A stretch of DNA of 41,059 nucleotides from positions 1 to 41,059 of the forward strand of contig CAJUAR010000019.1 in assembly GCA_910584495.1 (NCBI GenBank), given 5' to 3'. The position numbers and the translations under genes were made by a program. Shown one piece after another: positions 7,612 to 16,543 of this stretch (positions are counted from its first letter, which is position 1; each line of letters starts with the position of its first letter). The stretch is from an uncultured Muribaculaceae bacterium (GTDB taxonomy: Bacteria; Bacteroidota; Bacteroidia; Bacteroidales; Muribaculaceae). The notes below the pieces were generated by a model. That model saw only the letters and a program-made list of their open reading frames with translations, made no database searches and had not been told where the DNA came from.

Positions 7612-8982
7612 ATGTTTAACTTAAATTCGATAGTCTTGGATATAGATCCTTTACCGGCCACCGAGCCTTTGTCTTTGCTTCTAAACCTTGGAATCATTGC
7701 CGACATAAGTTTCGGCACTCCTCAGATTATAGCCCTGTTGCTTGCCTTGTTCTGTCTTTTCTGCTCCGGTTTTGTCAGCGGCAGTGAAATGGCCTTTTTT
7801 TCGCTCACTCCTTCCCAGGCCGAAGAACTCGAAAAGTCATCGAGAGGGGACACCATCAAAGAATTGCTTGCCAATCCTCAGCGTTTGCTCGCAACGATAT
7901 TAATTGCAAATAACTTGGTGAATGTCACTATAGTTGTGCTCTGCAATTATGCTCTCGGCCCTGTGTTTGAGTGTATGGGCGAAGTGATGAGTTTTATTTT
8001 GCAATCGGTAATACTCACTTTTCTCATTCTTCTCTTTGGTGAAATCATTCCCAAACTATATGCCAACAACTACAACGACCGCTGGGCGTCTTTTGCCGCA
8101 CCTACACTGATGGCTGTCTACAAAATATTGGGTTGGCCTTCGCGTCTGCTCGTCAAATCGGGTACGTTGGTAAAGCGTGTGGTTGTGAAGAGGGCTAACG
8201 ATATAACGCCGTTAGAATTGTCGCGCGCCCTCGAAATTACCGAAGGTACGACAGGCGACGATAAAGAGATGCTCGAAGGCATCCTCAAATTCGGCGACAC
8301 TACGGCTTCGGAAATTATGACACCGCGTGTGGAGATTACCGACATTGACATTAAGATGACTTTCGATGAGGTGATGAAAACCGTCCTCGACAGCGGTTAC
8401 AGCCGTCTTCCTGTCTACGATGGTTCTCAGGATAATATAAAAGGTATTCTTTATTCGCGCGACCTTCTGCCATATATAGGCAGTGAGAACACCAAAGATC
8501 TCGACTGGCAGAAATTGTTGCGTCAGGCCTATTTTGTGCCCGAATCGAGAATGATTGACGACTTACTCGAAGATTTCCGTAAACTGAAATTGCATATGGC
8601 TGTGGTAGTCGACGAATTCGGCGGCACGCAAGGTCTGGTGACTCTCGAGGACGTGCTCGAAGAAATTGTTGGCGACATAGATGATGAATACGACGAACCT
8701 GACACGACTTATAAGCGTCTGCGCGACGATACTTATGTTTTCGAGGGTCGCACACCCCTCACCGACTTTTTCCGTATCACCGACCTCAATCCCGACGACT
8801 ACGTAGAAGTGACGCAGGATGTAGAGACCGTTGCCGGTATGTTGCTGTTGATAAAAGGTGATTTTCCCAAGGATAAAGAACCTTTGGTCTATGGACGTTG
8901 CCGTTTTCTAATTCTTGATATAAGTGATCATCGTATATCCGAAGTACGAGTTAAAGTTATGCCGGAAGATGTTGAAGAATAG
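7612..8982 (+). CDS. gldE: GldE-type hemolysin/CorC-family membrane protein (CNNM-CBS-CorC domains)
   Basis: 456 residues from the ATG at 7612. Order: a short N-terminal segment, a CNNM/DUF21 transmembrane domain (about 25-180, with CSGFVSGSEMAFFSLTPSQ and the polar FGEIIPKLYA), two CBS domains (about 195-330, with IMTPRVEITDID and VVVDEFGGTQGLVTLEDVLE) and a C-terminal CorC_HlyC domain. The family is linked to Mg2+/Co2+ transport. In Bacteroidetes this member is named GldE because it sits next to gldD and compensates for GldD loss in gliding species. Here too gldD follows, overlapping by 14 bases. Non-gliding Bacteroidales keep both, so a role in T9SS assembly or envelope homeostasis is likelier than motility. 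Confidence 0.88.
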   Translation: MFNLNSIVLDIDPLPATEPLSLLLNLGIIADISFGTPQIIALLLALFCLFCSGFVSGSEMAFFSLTPSQAEELEKSSRGDTIKELLANPQRLLATILIANNLVNVTIVVLCNYALGPVFECMGEVMSFILQSVILTFLILLFGEIIPKLYANNYNDRWASFAAPTLMAVYKILGWPSRLLVKSGTLVKRVVVKRANDITPLELSRALEITEGTTGDDKEMLEGILKFGDTTASEIMTPRVEITDIDIKMTFDEVMKTVLDSGYSRLPVYDGSQDNIKGILYSRDLLPYIGSENTKDLDWQKLLRQAYFVPESRMIDDLLEDFRKLKLHMAVVVDEFGGTQGLVTLEDVLEEIVGDIDDEYDEPDTTYKRLRDDTYVFEGRTPLTDFFRITDLNPDDYVEVTQDVETVAGMLLLIKGDFPKDKEPLVYGRCRFLILDISDHRISEVRVKVMPEDVEE

Positions 8983-9544
8983 TTTCATAGTTTTTTTTGG
9001 AATTCTTTTGTTGGTGTCGTGCAGCCGCAAAAATAGTGATAATACTATTCCCCAGCGCGAAGGTTTTCCACGTGTCGAAGCCCTTGATACTTTATTTAGG
9101 GAGGTGTCGGACGGCACTTTCACCTTTAAAATCAATAGACAAACGACCTGGAGTACTTCTGATGATGGCTGGAGCAATATTGTTTATCCGCGATATGGAG
9201 TGACTTTGCATCTCACAGCTATTGAATTCGACAGTGAAGAGGCTTTTGAAAAAGCCCTCGACAATCGACTGGAACGAATGGCACTCAACATTGGTGCTGA
9301 AGCGGCAAGTGACTCGTTGTTTTTCAACCGTAATGGAATGGAAGCTCTTACGTTGACTTGCTATGAAGGTATTCTAACACCCATACAGTTTGTATCAGTC
9401 GACAAACCACGCCGTTTACTGTCGGGTACGGTGGTGATGGGAGGAAACACAAAACCGGCCGATTCAGCAGCATATATAGTGCGATACATTAACGTTGAAG
9501 TGGACACGTTGCTTCAATCCTTGAAATGTGTAGAAAAACAATAG
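8969..9544 (+). CDS. gldD: GldD lipoprotein
   Basis: 191 residues starting at the ATG that overlaps the end of gldE. The leader MLKNSFIVFFGILLLVSC ends in a clear lipobox (LVSC), so the mature protein is a lipoprotein. The motif GWSNIVYPRYGVTLHLT corresponds to the conserved W-x-NIxYP core of GldD. GldD is needed for gliding and T9SS function in Flavobacterium; in non-motile relatives its exact role is not settled. The frame is open 15 codons further upstream, but those residues lack a signal peptide start and overlap gldE more deeply. It overlaps the next gene by 19 bases, so the three genes are co-transcribed. Confidence 0.85.
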   Translation: MLKNSFIVFFGILLLVSCSRKNSDNTIPQREGFPRVEALDTLFREVSDGTFTFKINRQTTWSTSDDGWSNIVYPRYGVTLHLTAIEFDSEEAFEKALDNRLERMALNIGAEAASDSLFFNRNGMEALTLTCYEGILTPIQFVSVDKPRRLLSGTVVMGGNTKPADSAAYIVRYINVEVDTLLQSLKCVEKQ

Positions 9545-10035
9545 GTGGTGTCGAACTTGCATGGGGCCGTATTGAAAATGACGGTCGCAACCGAAGGCTG
9601 CGCGAGAGCGAAGTTGTTGACAAACTTGTAAAGTTGCTATATGGCACAGAGGCTGTGAAAAAAAACAGCACTGACGGTGCACCGCATATTTATATAGGCG
9701 ATAACGAAGCCGAATTTTGCTCCATATCGCACTGCGCCACCTTGGCAATTGTGGCAAAAGCTCCGTTTGTGACGGGAATTGACATTGAAACCGAGCGCGA
9801 GCAGCTGCAGCGTGTGGCTTCACGCTTTGTCAACAAAGGTGAGGAAAGCCTTGGTTTGCTTAAGGTGTGGACGCTCAAAGAAGCCATATATAAGGCCGCC
9901 GGTCGTCGCGGTCTTGGCCTCAAAGAAATATACTTGCTTCCAAGCCCTTGCCTCGACGACGGAACAAAATTCGCCGTTATTTTTAGCGACTACATCTCCG
10001 AAGGAGTGTTTATGAGTTTGGTGAAGCACCGATAG
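9526..10035 (+). CDS. 4'-phosphopantetheinyl transferase superfamily protein
   Basis: 170 residues, on the short side of the Sfp/HetI group. The family signature is clear: a SISH motif, then VTGIDIETE (metal-binding Asp and Glu), then the W-x-x-KEA-x-K helix as VWTLKEAIYKAAGR. The enzyme moves the 4'-phosphopantetheine arm of CoA to a serine of a carrier protein (acyl carrier protein or peptidyl carrier protein). Start taken as the ATG at 9526, which lies 19 bases inside gldD; the gldE-gldD-PPTase order is common in Bacteroidetes. The stop codon lies inside the stem of the following terminator. The carrier protein it serves is not in the window. Confidence 0.87.
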   Translation: MCRKTIGGVELAWGRIENDGRNRRLRESEVVDKLVKLLYGTEAVKKNSTDGAPHIYIGDNEAEFCSISHCATLAIVAKAPFVTGIDIETEREQLQRVASRFVNKGEESLGLLKVWTLKEAIYKAAGRRGLGLKEIYLLPSPCLDDGTKFAVIFSDYISEGVFMSLVKHR

Positions 10036-10062
10036 CGGCAGTGTTGCTGCCACTATCGGTGC
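10026..10062. terminator. Strong hairpin between convergent genes
   Basis: GCACCGATAG (10026-10035) pairs with CTATCGGTGC (10053-10062), with a second stem GGCAG/CTGCC inside, separated by one mismatch. The outer arm contains the TAG stop of the transferase gene. No pure T-run follows. It probably ends the gldE operon. Confidence 0.65.
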
Positions 10063-10121
10063 ATTCAAAATAATATGTCGTTGTATTGCGCCGCTCTCAG
10101 ACTCTCACAGACTGGGGCAGA

Positions 10122-11663
10122 TTATTTTTTGTTATTTCTGATTTTTGACAGATATTTTTCGAGGAATTCGGTTTGAACTTTGTTTGGTTCGGAGGAAAGG
10201 AAGAAACCATTTTTCATATACATTACTGATGGTGTACCGGGCTTGAAAACCGTCCAAAATGGCAACGCATTGGCGTTTGGATTGCCTGTTTTGACAAAAT
10301 TAATCCAGTAACGCTCCATAATTTGTGCCATGTGGGAATCTGTTTCGGTCATCCGGCCACCGAAATTGAAACCGTAGATAAAAGGCATTTCAGCCACATG
10401 TGTCGCTCCACGAGTTCCTCTCATCAGAGTGTTTTCGGAAAGTTGGTCAAAATAGTAGAAGTAGACGGGGTGTTTTCCGGTGCGGGACTGTAGCGAAGCC
10501 CACGCCCACGACGGCCATCCGAAGGCAACATCGCGGAATACATCGCGGAGAGCCTGCAGAGCTTCGGCATCGTTCGATGCCGGGAAAGCTTTTTGAAATT
10601 CTTCCTTGTCGAGATTAAAATTGTCGGAGGCCATCTTATTATAAGCATCCATTCCGGCTCCGTGGACAAAGAGGCTGCCTTCGTCGGAATTATATCCTAC
10701 GATAAGGTCGACATCGTTGTAGTTGCCGTCGAGATAAGCCTGGTAGGTGTCGCCTGTAATGACATATCCGTCGACGAGGGGCCAGTATTTTTCGAATTCC
10801 GTTTTGGCCTGTATATCCTCGGCGGGAAGTTTACGCATCTGGCTGAGGTTTTTGCATCCGAGTTTTTTCTGGAAGGCGAGGCCGTTGTTCATTGCATAGG
10901 ACATGTCCTGTGCCGAACCGCACACCGATGTATCGCTTTTGCGGATGGGCAGGAAGTTGCCGCCGCTTTCGCATATGGCACGTCTGAAAAGCCCTTTGCA
11001 CAAAGGCGAAGCGCATAGGATGCTCACCGAAATACCGCCGGCCGATTCGCCGCAGATTGTCACCTTGTCGGGATCGCCGCCGAAATTAGCAATATTGTCG
11101 TGAATCCATTGTAGGGCCATGATCTGGTCCATTATTCCGTAGTTACCGGCAATTCCCCGTTCCGATTCTTTTGCGGCTTCGGGGTGAGCCATGAAACCGA
11201 ATGAGCCCAGTCGGTAGGCTATGCTGCAGTAGACAATGCTATCGTTGACAAAGTTGTCCTGAGTGCCGCTATACGAGCCTGTGAAGAAACCACCGCCGTG
11301 GATGTTGACAAATACAGGCAGACGCTCGGCCTTGTCTTTTGCCGGAGTTGCCACACTCAGATAGAGACAATCTTCACTCATGGGCAGCGCATTGCCGTTC
11401 TGGTTAGGATCTGTGGTCTGCATTGGACGGTCGCCCCAATTTTCAGATTTGTAGACACCGTTCCAGGGAGCTTTTTTTACGGGTGCATGCCAGCGCAGCT
11501 TGCCCAGTGGGGGTTCGGCATAGGGAATGGCCTTGTAGAGCGCATATCCGTTGTGGAGCTCGCCTTCAATCTGGCCTTGTTCGCAGGTTGTGCGGAGAAT
11601 CTGGGCGTTTAGGCCTGTGGCAGTAAGAGCCAAGACAGATAAAAAAATAAATATTCGTTTCAT
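10122..11663 (-). CDS. Secreted type-B carboxylesterase / lipase family protein
   Basis: 513 residues with a signal peptide (MKRIFIFLSVLALTATGLNA, cut before Q). It is a COesterase-family alpha/beta hydrolase. Typical landmarks: AIPYAEPPLGKLRWHAP, EDCLYLSVATPA, the oxyanion-hole segment NIHGGGFFTGS, the nucleophile elbow GESAG with Ser207, the acidic residue in NSDEGSLF and the catalytic His422 in GATHVAEMPF. It hydrolyses carboxylic esters in the periplasm or outside the cell; the natural substrate is unknown (acetylated or feruloylated glycans are possible in this lineage). It has its own promoter and is convergent with the transferase gene, so it appears monocistronic. No sorting domain is seen at its C-terminus. 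Confidence 0.92.
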   Translation of the reverse strand: MKRIFIFLSVLALTATGLNAQILRTTCEQGQIEGELHNGYALYKAIPYAEPPLGKLRWHAPVKKAPWNGVYKSENWGDRPMQTTDPNQNGNALPMSEDCLYLSVATPAKDKAERLPVFVNIHGGGFFTGSYSGTQDNFVNDSIVYCSIAYRLGSFGFMAHPEAAKESERGIAGNYGIMDQIMALQWIHDNIANFGGDPDKVTICGESAGGISVSILCASPLCKGLFRRAICESGGNFLPIRKSDTSVCGSAQDMSYAMNNGLAFQKKLGCKNLSQMRKLPAEDIQAKTEFEKYWPLVDGYVITGDTYQAYLDGNYNDVDLIVGYNSDEGSLFVHGAGMDAYNKMASDNFNLDKEEFQKAFPASNDAEALQALRDVFRDVAFGWPSWAWASLQSRTGKHPVYFYYFDQLSENTLMRGTRGATHVAEMPFIYGFNFGGRMTETDSHMAQIMERYWINFVKTGNPNANALPFWTVFKPGTPSVMYMKNGFFLSSEPNKVQTEFLEKYLSKIRNNKK

Positions 11664-11691
11664 GTGATTGAATTTGGTTTTATACTGGCAG

Positions 11692-11699
11692 CAAAAGTA
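11692..11699 (-). promoter_or_regulatory. -7 element TACTTTTG of the carboxylesterase gene
   Basis: Reverse-strand TACTTTTG fits TAnnTTTG; no clear -33 TTTG at the right distance. The start near 11686 would leave a leader of roughly 22 nt before the ATG at 11663. Confidence 0.5.
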
Positions 11700-11785
11700 G
11701 TCAAATTCTCACACATGGTGTTTTCACCGATGTTCAATAAGTTTGATTATTTGTTCATATTCTGACCATGTCGAAGGAAGATATT

Positions 11786-14700
11786 TTATCGAATGACGGT
11801 GAGTGTGCTGAGAGGAGTGGATTTTTTTGAGGGGAAAATGACCCATGCGCGATAGAGGCCGTCGGAAACTCGCGTGCCATCATTGTCAAGCAAAGACCAG
11901 GAGTAGGGGAATGTGCAATTGTCGCGGACGAACACTGTGCGTCCGTGTATGTCGGTCACAATCAGTCGTCCTTGCGTAGCCTCGGCATTGTCGAGGCTGA
12001 AGGTGGCGCGGCTGCGGCATGGCTCTTCGGCCACTGTGAGCGTGCCGTCGTTGGCACAAGGGCCTACAACGAACGTTATGGAGCGCGTCACCGAGCCGGC
12101 GGCATTGTCGACAGCAGTGAGTGTGAGAGTGTGATGTCCGTCGGAAACAGGACCAATGCGGCATTGTAGAACAGCGTTTCCTTCGTTATCGAAGTACATG
12201 GAGCGCACGGCATCGGCATAGCTCTTGTGGCCGTCGAGAAGCAGCGAGCAAACTTTGTCTATTGTAGATGTTGCAATGGCCAGGCCGGCCGATGACGGCT
12301 TGATGCGGGCGTGGATACGGAAGTTAGAAGCCACATTGTTGCCGTCGGTATAGTCGGACGGGTCGATATAGAATTCTTCGATTTGCGCACTTCCATTGTC
12401 GGGTGATTCGGTTAATTTGGGAGCGTCGGCATAGACTATACCTTGCAGCTCGCCGGCGGCCCGCGCTCCTGTGCGGCTATCCACGGCTGTGACTACCATG
12501 CGCCCGGTGCCTTTGGCTGCATTGTTTGGAGGCAGGATGACTTCGGTCCGGAATTTGCCATTTTCAACCTTTGCATAGAATTGAGCAAGGAGCATTTGGT
12601 CGAGTTTCACACTGCGTTCCTTGCCGTCGTCTTTGTTGCGGAGCAGGGTAGTGGCGGTTTTGGGCACATCGTAAAATTCTATCAAGGCCGTGCCTTTGAA
12701 CTTTTTATCGTCGACACTGCCGCTCACCTCGAAAGGAGAGCCAATGGGCAAAATATCAGGCAAAATATCAGGCACAATGTTGCCGCAAGTACCAAGCAGA
12801 GGCACAGCAGGGTCGCCGCAGAAGTTATAGCACATGGTGTTGTAGCTTGCTCCCGGCTGCATCTTTTTGTCGATAAGAGCATTGCGTGCGTTCATAAGAA
12901 TGTCGGCCCCGCTTTGTCCCTCGCCAAGTTTGCTATATTCGTCGGCAATGGCCATGGCAAGCTTGTGGTTATAGTCGAGATAGACGGTTCGGCAAGCTCC
13001 TATAGAGCCAATGCCGCCTCCTTCTCCGTTGAGCACCACGGCTTGTGAAAGATTGACGGCATCACGGTCGAAAGGATAGTTGTCGCATGTTGAAAAGACA
13101 AACAGAGGCAAGGTGTTGTTGGTGAGCTTATCGGCAAAGTTAACATTGAAATTGATTTCTTTGCACACGCTTGTGGCATCGCCGTGGCCCGAATAGAACA
13201 CCATGCCTTGTCCGCGCACAATACCTTGTTCTATGCGTCGCAAGGCCTCCCGGACCATACCGCTGCTGTCCCATGGAAACAGCAGGTTGTCGGCACGCGT
13301 CACAGTGAGGCCCGGAATGGCGCTTGTCATGGTGTTGACAAAAGTTTCTGAATTTGAAAAATGCGAAGCCCCGTCGCCGTCGTCGCTGAATTTGAGTATG
13401 CGTTGGCGGTAGGGGGCTATGTGGGGCTCCGAAAGGTAGCGTTCAATTTTTTTATTCACTTTCGATGCTTTGCCTTCATCGGTGGCAGGAATACGACCCA
13501 CGGCCACAGTGCCTTTGGCCATTGAGAGTTTTTCGGTGGCAACATCTTGGAGAATACCGAAATAGGCATCCGATGCATAGTTTGTTGATTTGTCGCGTGC
13601 CTGTTCGAGTGTCTGACATTCGTAGCACACCAGAAACTCACCTTTAACCTCAAGACCACGGTTGTCGAACGATGAAGGACCGTAGAGCAATAGGTGTCGA
13701 AGAGTGCCCGGTGCACGTTGAGCAAACATCGACACCATGCGTCTTATGGCCGGAGCCGAACGCATGCCGTAGGAAAATTCGGTGAAAACATCGTTCTGGT
13801 CCACAACAAGTACTTTTTTGTCCTGTAAGCGACGGTGTATGTCGGCAAGTTGTTCTGCCGATGTGCGCAGCCCTGAAGTTGTTACGATGAGAAGCTCCGG
13901 CACTGCTTCGGCAGTTATACCTGCTGATTTTACTTCGCCGAGCAACTTGGGTGTGCGGTGTTGTGCCGAAGGAACAAAGGCTACCAAGCGGGCAGCGTTG
14001 CCTGCGTTGCCCGCTCCGGCAGCAACTGTCATTGTGCTTCCCCGATGAGTAGCTTCGAGTTCTATCACATTTTCCGGCTGCGTTACATCCCATACTGTGG
14101 CATCGGCCGAGGCATCGCTGATTGTCAGGTTTTTACCCGGGTTAGATTCGATGTTGATAAACATTTCACTACGTCCGCTCAAGGTGTTGCGCCGTGGATA
14201 GACAATATAGCAGCGGTCGACTGCAGCGTATGTGCCGTCGAAATCTGAAGGAATAGTAATTGTGAACTGCGCAGTACTCTTGCCGTCGGCCGGAGAGAAA
14301 GTGCCACTGCCGTTAGCGGCTGTATATGCGCGGGTTTTGGAATTTGCTATGGTGGTTTCTATTTTGCTGAGCGTGTTGTTTGTCACTCCGCTTGTTTTGA
14401 CAGAAAACAAGAACCGATGGCTGCTCTTGGTGGCTGCATTTAGATGAATAGTGCCTACTGTCGACACATTGGCGGCAAAATCAGCAATTGGAAAACTGAA
14501 TGTTTCGCTGTCTCCGGCATTGAGGAGCGGGCCATGGAACACCGCGCCACCTTCGGCAGGGTTCTGCACTTCATGTTCTATGAGCTCTATGCAGTGATGC
14601 CAGTGGAGTGTTTCCGAACCTTGTGCCGACACTTTGGCAAGGTCCTTTCGCGGCAGAGCGTCGCTCAGATAGTAGATGGCGGTGCTGCTGTAGGTATTGA

Positions 14701-15070
14701 CATCGACCATTATATCCGTGCGATTGTCGTAGGTCGATACCGTCGGGTTCTTGAGCGTGGCTCGTAGAGGTCCCTCGCCGTAGAAAACCAGCTTTTGTCC
14801 GTTGATGAGCGATGGTGCGGCACATACCTGGTGCGGCACGGCCGACAAACTGTTGTCGGCAGCCATTATGGCTCCATAGCCATATACACCTACGCGTTCG
14901 GGATGAGCGAAGCCCATTTGTTTGAGCTGTTCGAATGTCAGTTGGTAGATTCCCGTGGTGTCGATGCTCACTTTGACCCAGCGTCCGCTGCCAAGAAGTT
15001 CTGAATTCTGACCTGCTGCCATGCCGTAAGCCGACAGGAGCATTATTATAGAGAAGAGAAAATGTTTCAT
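11786..15070 (-). CDS. porU: Type IX secretion system sortase PorU (C25/gingipain-like cysteine peptidase)
   Basis: 1094 residues with a signal peptide (MKHFLFSIIMLLSAYGMAAG). The start region GRWVKVSIDTTGIYQLT and GVYGYGAIMA matches PorU N-termini. The peptidase core contains LRHLLLYGPSSFDNRG, the catalytic histidine H629 in YSGHGD and the cysteine C662 in FSTCDNYPFD; their 33-residue spacing is as expected for PorU. The last 80 residues form a FlgD-like Ig fold (LIVTDIHGRTVFV ... DGLYRAW). PorU sits on the outer membrane surface, cuts the C-terminal signal from T9SS cargo and transfers the mature protein to anionic LPS or releases it. It is the last gene of the rex operon, 9 bases after the FAH-like gene. 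Confidence 0.93.
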   Translation of the reverse strand: MKHFLFSIIMLLSAYGMAAGQNSELLGSGRWVKVSIDTTGIYQLTFEQLKQMGFAHPERVGVYGYGAIMAADNSLSAVPHQVCAAPSLINGQKLVFYGEGPLRATLKNPTVSTYDNRTDIMVDVNTYSSTAIYYLSDALPRKDLAKVSAQGSETLHWHHCIELIEHEVQNPAEGGAVFHGPLLNAGDSETFSFPIADFAANVSTVGTIHLNAATKSSHRFLFSVKTSGVTNNTLSKIETTIANSKTRAYTAANGSGTFSPADGKSTAQFTITIPSDFDGTYAAVDRCYIVYPRRNTLSGRSEMFINIESNPGKNLTISDASADATVWDVTQPENVIELEATHRGSTMTVAAGAGNAGNAARLVAFVPSAQHRTPKLLGEVKSAGITAEAVPELLIVTTSGLRTSAEQLADIHRRLQDKKVLVVDQNDVFTEFSYGMRSAPAIRRMVSMFAQRAPGTLRHLLLYGPSSFDNRGLEVKGEFLVCYECQTLEQARDKSTNYASDAYFGILQDVATEKLSMAKGTVAVGRIPATDEGKASKVNKKIERYLSEPHIAPYRQRILKFSDDGDGASHFSNSETFVNTMTSAIPGLTVTRADNLLFPWDSSGMVREALRRIEQGIVRGQGMVFYSGHGDATSVCKEINFNVNFADKLTNNTLPLFVFSTCDNYPFDRDAVNLSQAVVLNGEGGGIGSIGACRTVYLDYNHKLAMAIADEYSKLGEGQSGADILMNARNALIDKKMQPGASYNTMCYNFCGDPAVPLLGTCGNIVPDILPDILPIGSPFEVSGSVDDKKFKGTALIEFYDVPKTATTLLRNKDDGKERSVKLDQMLLAQFYAKVENGKFRTEVILPPNNAAKGTGRMVVTAVDSRTGARAAGELQGIVYADAPKLTESPDNGSAQIEEFYIDPSDYTDGNNVASNFRIHARIKPSSAGLAIATSTIDKVCSLLLDGHKSYADAVRSMYFDNEGNAVLQCRIGPVSDGHHTLTLTAVDNAAGSVTRSITFVVGPCANDGTLTVAEEPCRSRATFSLDNAEATQGRLIVTDIHGRTVFVRDNCTFPYSWSLLDNDGTRVSDGLYRAWVIFPSKKSTPLSTLTVIR

Positions 15071-15079
15071 GGCTTGGAT

Positions 15080-15643
15080 TTATTTCATACGGATGCTGAT
15101 CACCGTGGTGCCGTTGAGCTGTGCATCGAGCGAGGTGTCGATTTGCGGATGACCAAGAGAGATACCGCGGTCGCGGAGTACGATGATGTCGCCTGTTTTG
15201 AAGGTCAGTTTTTTTGAGAGCATGCTCACAATGCATGGCACATCGCCAAGGCTTGTCATCGTTTCAAAGTTGCGGCTCTGCGGAGGTGCCGGTGGCAGTG
15301 GAAGGACATGTGCTGTCACGGCAATGTCGCTATCGTAGTCAGGAGGAATGAGCCATTGACCCGGCGATATGGAGCGGTCACAGAAAAATGCAGGTATGTC
15401 GGTGTCGGCGGCTGGCGTGAGCAGATGAACAATGCTCATGGCATCGACATATGCTGCGGCATTTTCGGGCGAAATGTTCATGCCCAAGCGGCCTATGCGC
15501 ACAGCCGGGGCAATTTCTGAAAACCATTCGTCGACAGGTTCTTCCAGAAAAAGAGGTTCGCCGGGCCGAAGTACTGCCGAATCGACGCCGCCGTCGATTT
15601 TCAACCTGCCGTCGGCATGGCGGCTGACAAGAAGAACTTTCAT
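15080..15643 (-). CDS. Diverged fumarylacetoacetate hydrolase (FAH)-like protein, probably catalytically dead
   Basis: 187 residues, a little shorter than single-domain FAH proteins of this phylum (about 200). The alignable parts are SAVLRPGEPLFLEE, AVRIGRLGMNISPENAAAY, then KLTFKTGDIIVL and the closing strand TTVISIRMK, in family order. The metal-binding E-x-E of the family (usually ETELVVRI) reads EIAPAVRI, so the second Glu is gone. The acidic cluster that normally follows YYDAVTVGIDFTARD is replaced by YVDAMSIVHLLTPAAD. I infer a pseudo-enzyme or a new function. Its ATG overlaps the TGA of rex by four bases and porU follows after 9 bases, so expression is tied to both. Assignment rests on motif recall, not on a search. 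Confidence 0.6.
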   Translation of the reverse strand: MKVLLVSRHADGRLKIDGGVDSAVLRPGEPLFLEEPVDEWFSEIAPAVRIGRLGMNISPENAAAYVDAMSIVHLLTPAADTDIPAFFCDRSISPGQWLIPPDYDSDIAVTAHVLPLPPAPPQSRNFETMTSLGDVPCIVSMLSKKLTFKTGDIIVLRDRGISLGHPQIDTSLDAQLNGTTVISIRMK

Positions 15644-16293
15644 TGGCCCTGCATGTTGAGGCGGTTGTACATCACCGCAAGGTGGGAATAGATGGAAGTG
15701 TTGGAAATTACCACACCCTCGGGCACACGGATGCGCGACGGTGTAAAATTCCAGATGGCGTGCACGCCGGCGGAAACAAGGTTGTCGCTTGCAGCCTGGG
15801 CACTCTCAACAGGCACGGCGATGATGCCTATGACGGCCTTGAATTTCTTTACAAGTTCAGCGGCTTGCAGGGGTTCGAAAATTTCAACATCGCAGATGCG
15901 CTGACCTATAAGTACCGGATTTATGTCGATGCCGGCAACAATGTTGAGGCCGAAATGCTGCAGACCCGAATCGGCGATGAGGGCCGCACCCAGACTGCCT
16001 GTTCCGCAAATGATGGCATTGTGCCGGCGGCCGAACCCGAGAAAGTCCTGCAATGTCCTTTCGAGAGTTTCGACGCTGTAGCCCATGCGTGTTTTGCCAC
16101 GGATGCCGAGAAAAGACAAGTCTTTGGCAATCTGCGAAGTATCGACATCGAGTGCCTCGGCAATGCGTGTTGTCGACACATATTCGGTGCTTCCGTCGTG
16201 GAGTGTCGACAAGTAGGCAAGATACCACGGAAGCCTCCTGAGCGTGGGCTCCGGAAGCTGTGGGGCTGCCGTATGTGTCATTTTGTCGTTCAT
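15640..16293 (-). CDS. rex: Redox-sensing transcriptional repressor Rex
   Basis: 217 residues, the usual Rex length. An N-terminal winged helix (PEPTLRRLPWYLAYL ... STTRIAEALDVDTSQIAKDL) is followed by a Rossmann fold with the dinucleotide motif GTGSLG near residue 98 and the C-terminal swapped helix (NTSIYSHLAVMYNRLNMQG). Rex senses the NADH/NAD+ ratio: NAD+ favours DNA binding and NADH releases it, controlling fermentative and redox genes. Two in-frame starts are possible, 16293 and 16281; the -7 element ends only 9 bases before 16293, so 16281 would give a more normal leader. It heads the rex / FAH-like / porU operon. No clear Rex palindrome was found beside the promoter. Confidence 0.92.
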   Translation of the reverse strand: MNDKMTHTAAPQLPEPTLRRLPWYLAYLSTLHDGSTEYVSTTRIAEALDVDTSQIAKDLSFLGIRGKTRMGYSVETLERTLQDFLGFGRRHNAIICGTGSLGAALIADSGLQHFGLNIVAGIDINPVLIGQRICDVEIFEPLQAAELVKKFKAVIGIIAVPVESAQAASDNLVSAGVHAIWNFTPSRIRVPEGVVISNTSIYSHLAVMYNRLNMQGQ

Positions 16294-16301
16294 TGTGGAT
16301 G

Positions 16302-16309
16302 CAAAGTTA
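16302..16309 (-). promoter_or_regulatory. -7 element TAACTTTG of the rex operon
   Basis: Exact TAnnTTTG on the minus strand; no clear -33 TTTG at the right distance. Predicted transcript start about 16296, at or just before the first rex ATG. Confidence 0.5.
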
Positions 16310-16543
16310 ATAAAATTTCGCTAATCTTCCTAATATAACGCTTTGAGGGTAAAAAGCATCATGCACGATGTGCGCCCTTCGTCTGTGGACTTGGTCAAGA
16401 TTTCCGGAACGGGGCACTGCTTCGCCGGCGCGATGTCCGATTTCCTCTCGTCGAGAGCGCTCACCCGCATCATGCTGTGCACTGGGGCCTTGCTCGCCGC
16501 AAGCATCTTATTAAGGAGCGTACCGGTGTAAGCTTCAAACTTT
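16310..16543. other. Unassigned stretch between rex and the AraC relic
   Basis: Moderately GC-rich, with a short plus-strand frame from a TTG at 16343 to 16531 (about 62 codons) whose product I do not recognise. It ends in a hydrophobic segment (LCTGALLAASILL). No promoter or terminator stands out. It could be decayed coding sequence, in keeping with the truncated gene next to it. Confidence 0.3.

Noticed and set aside
16302..16340. A Rex operator (TTGTGA-type palindrome) at the rex promoter
   Set aside because: I looked for the inverted TTGTGAA/TTCACAA pattern around the promoter and found no convincing match.
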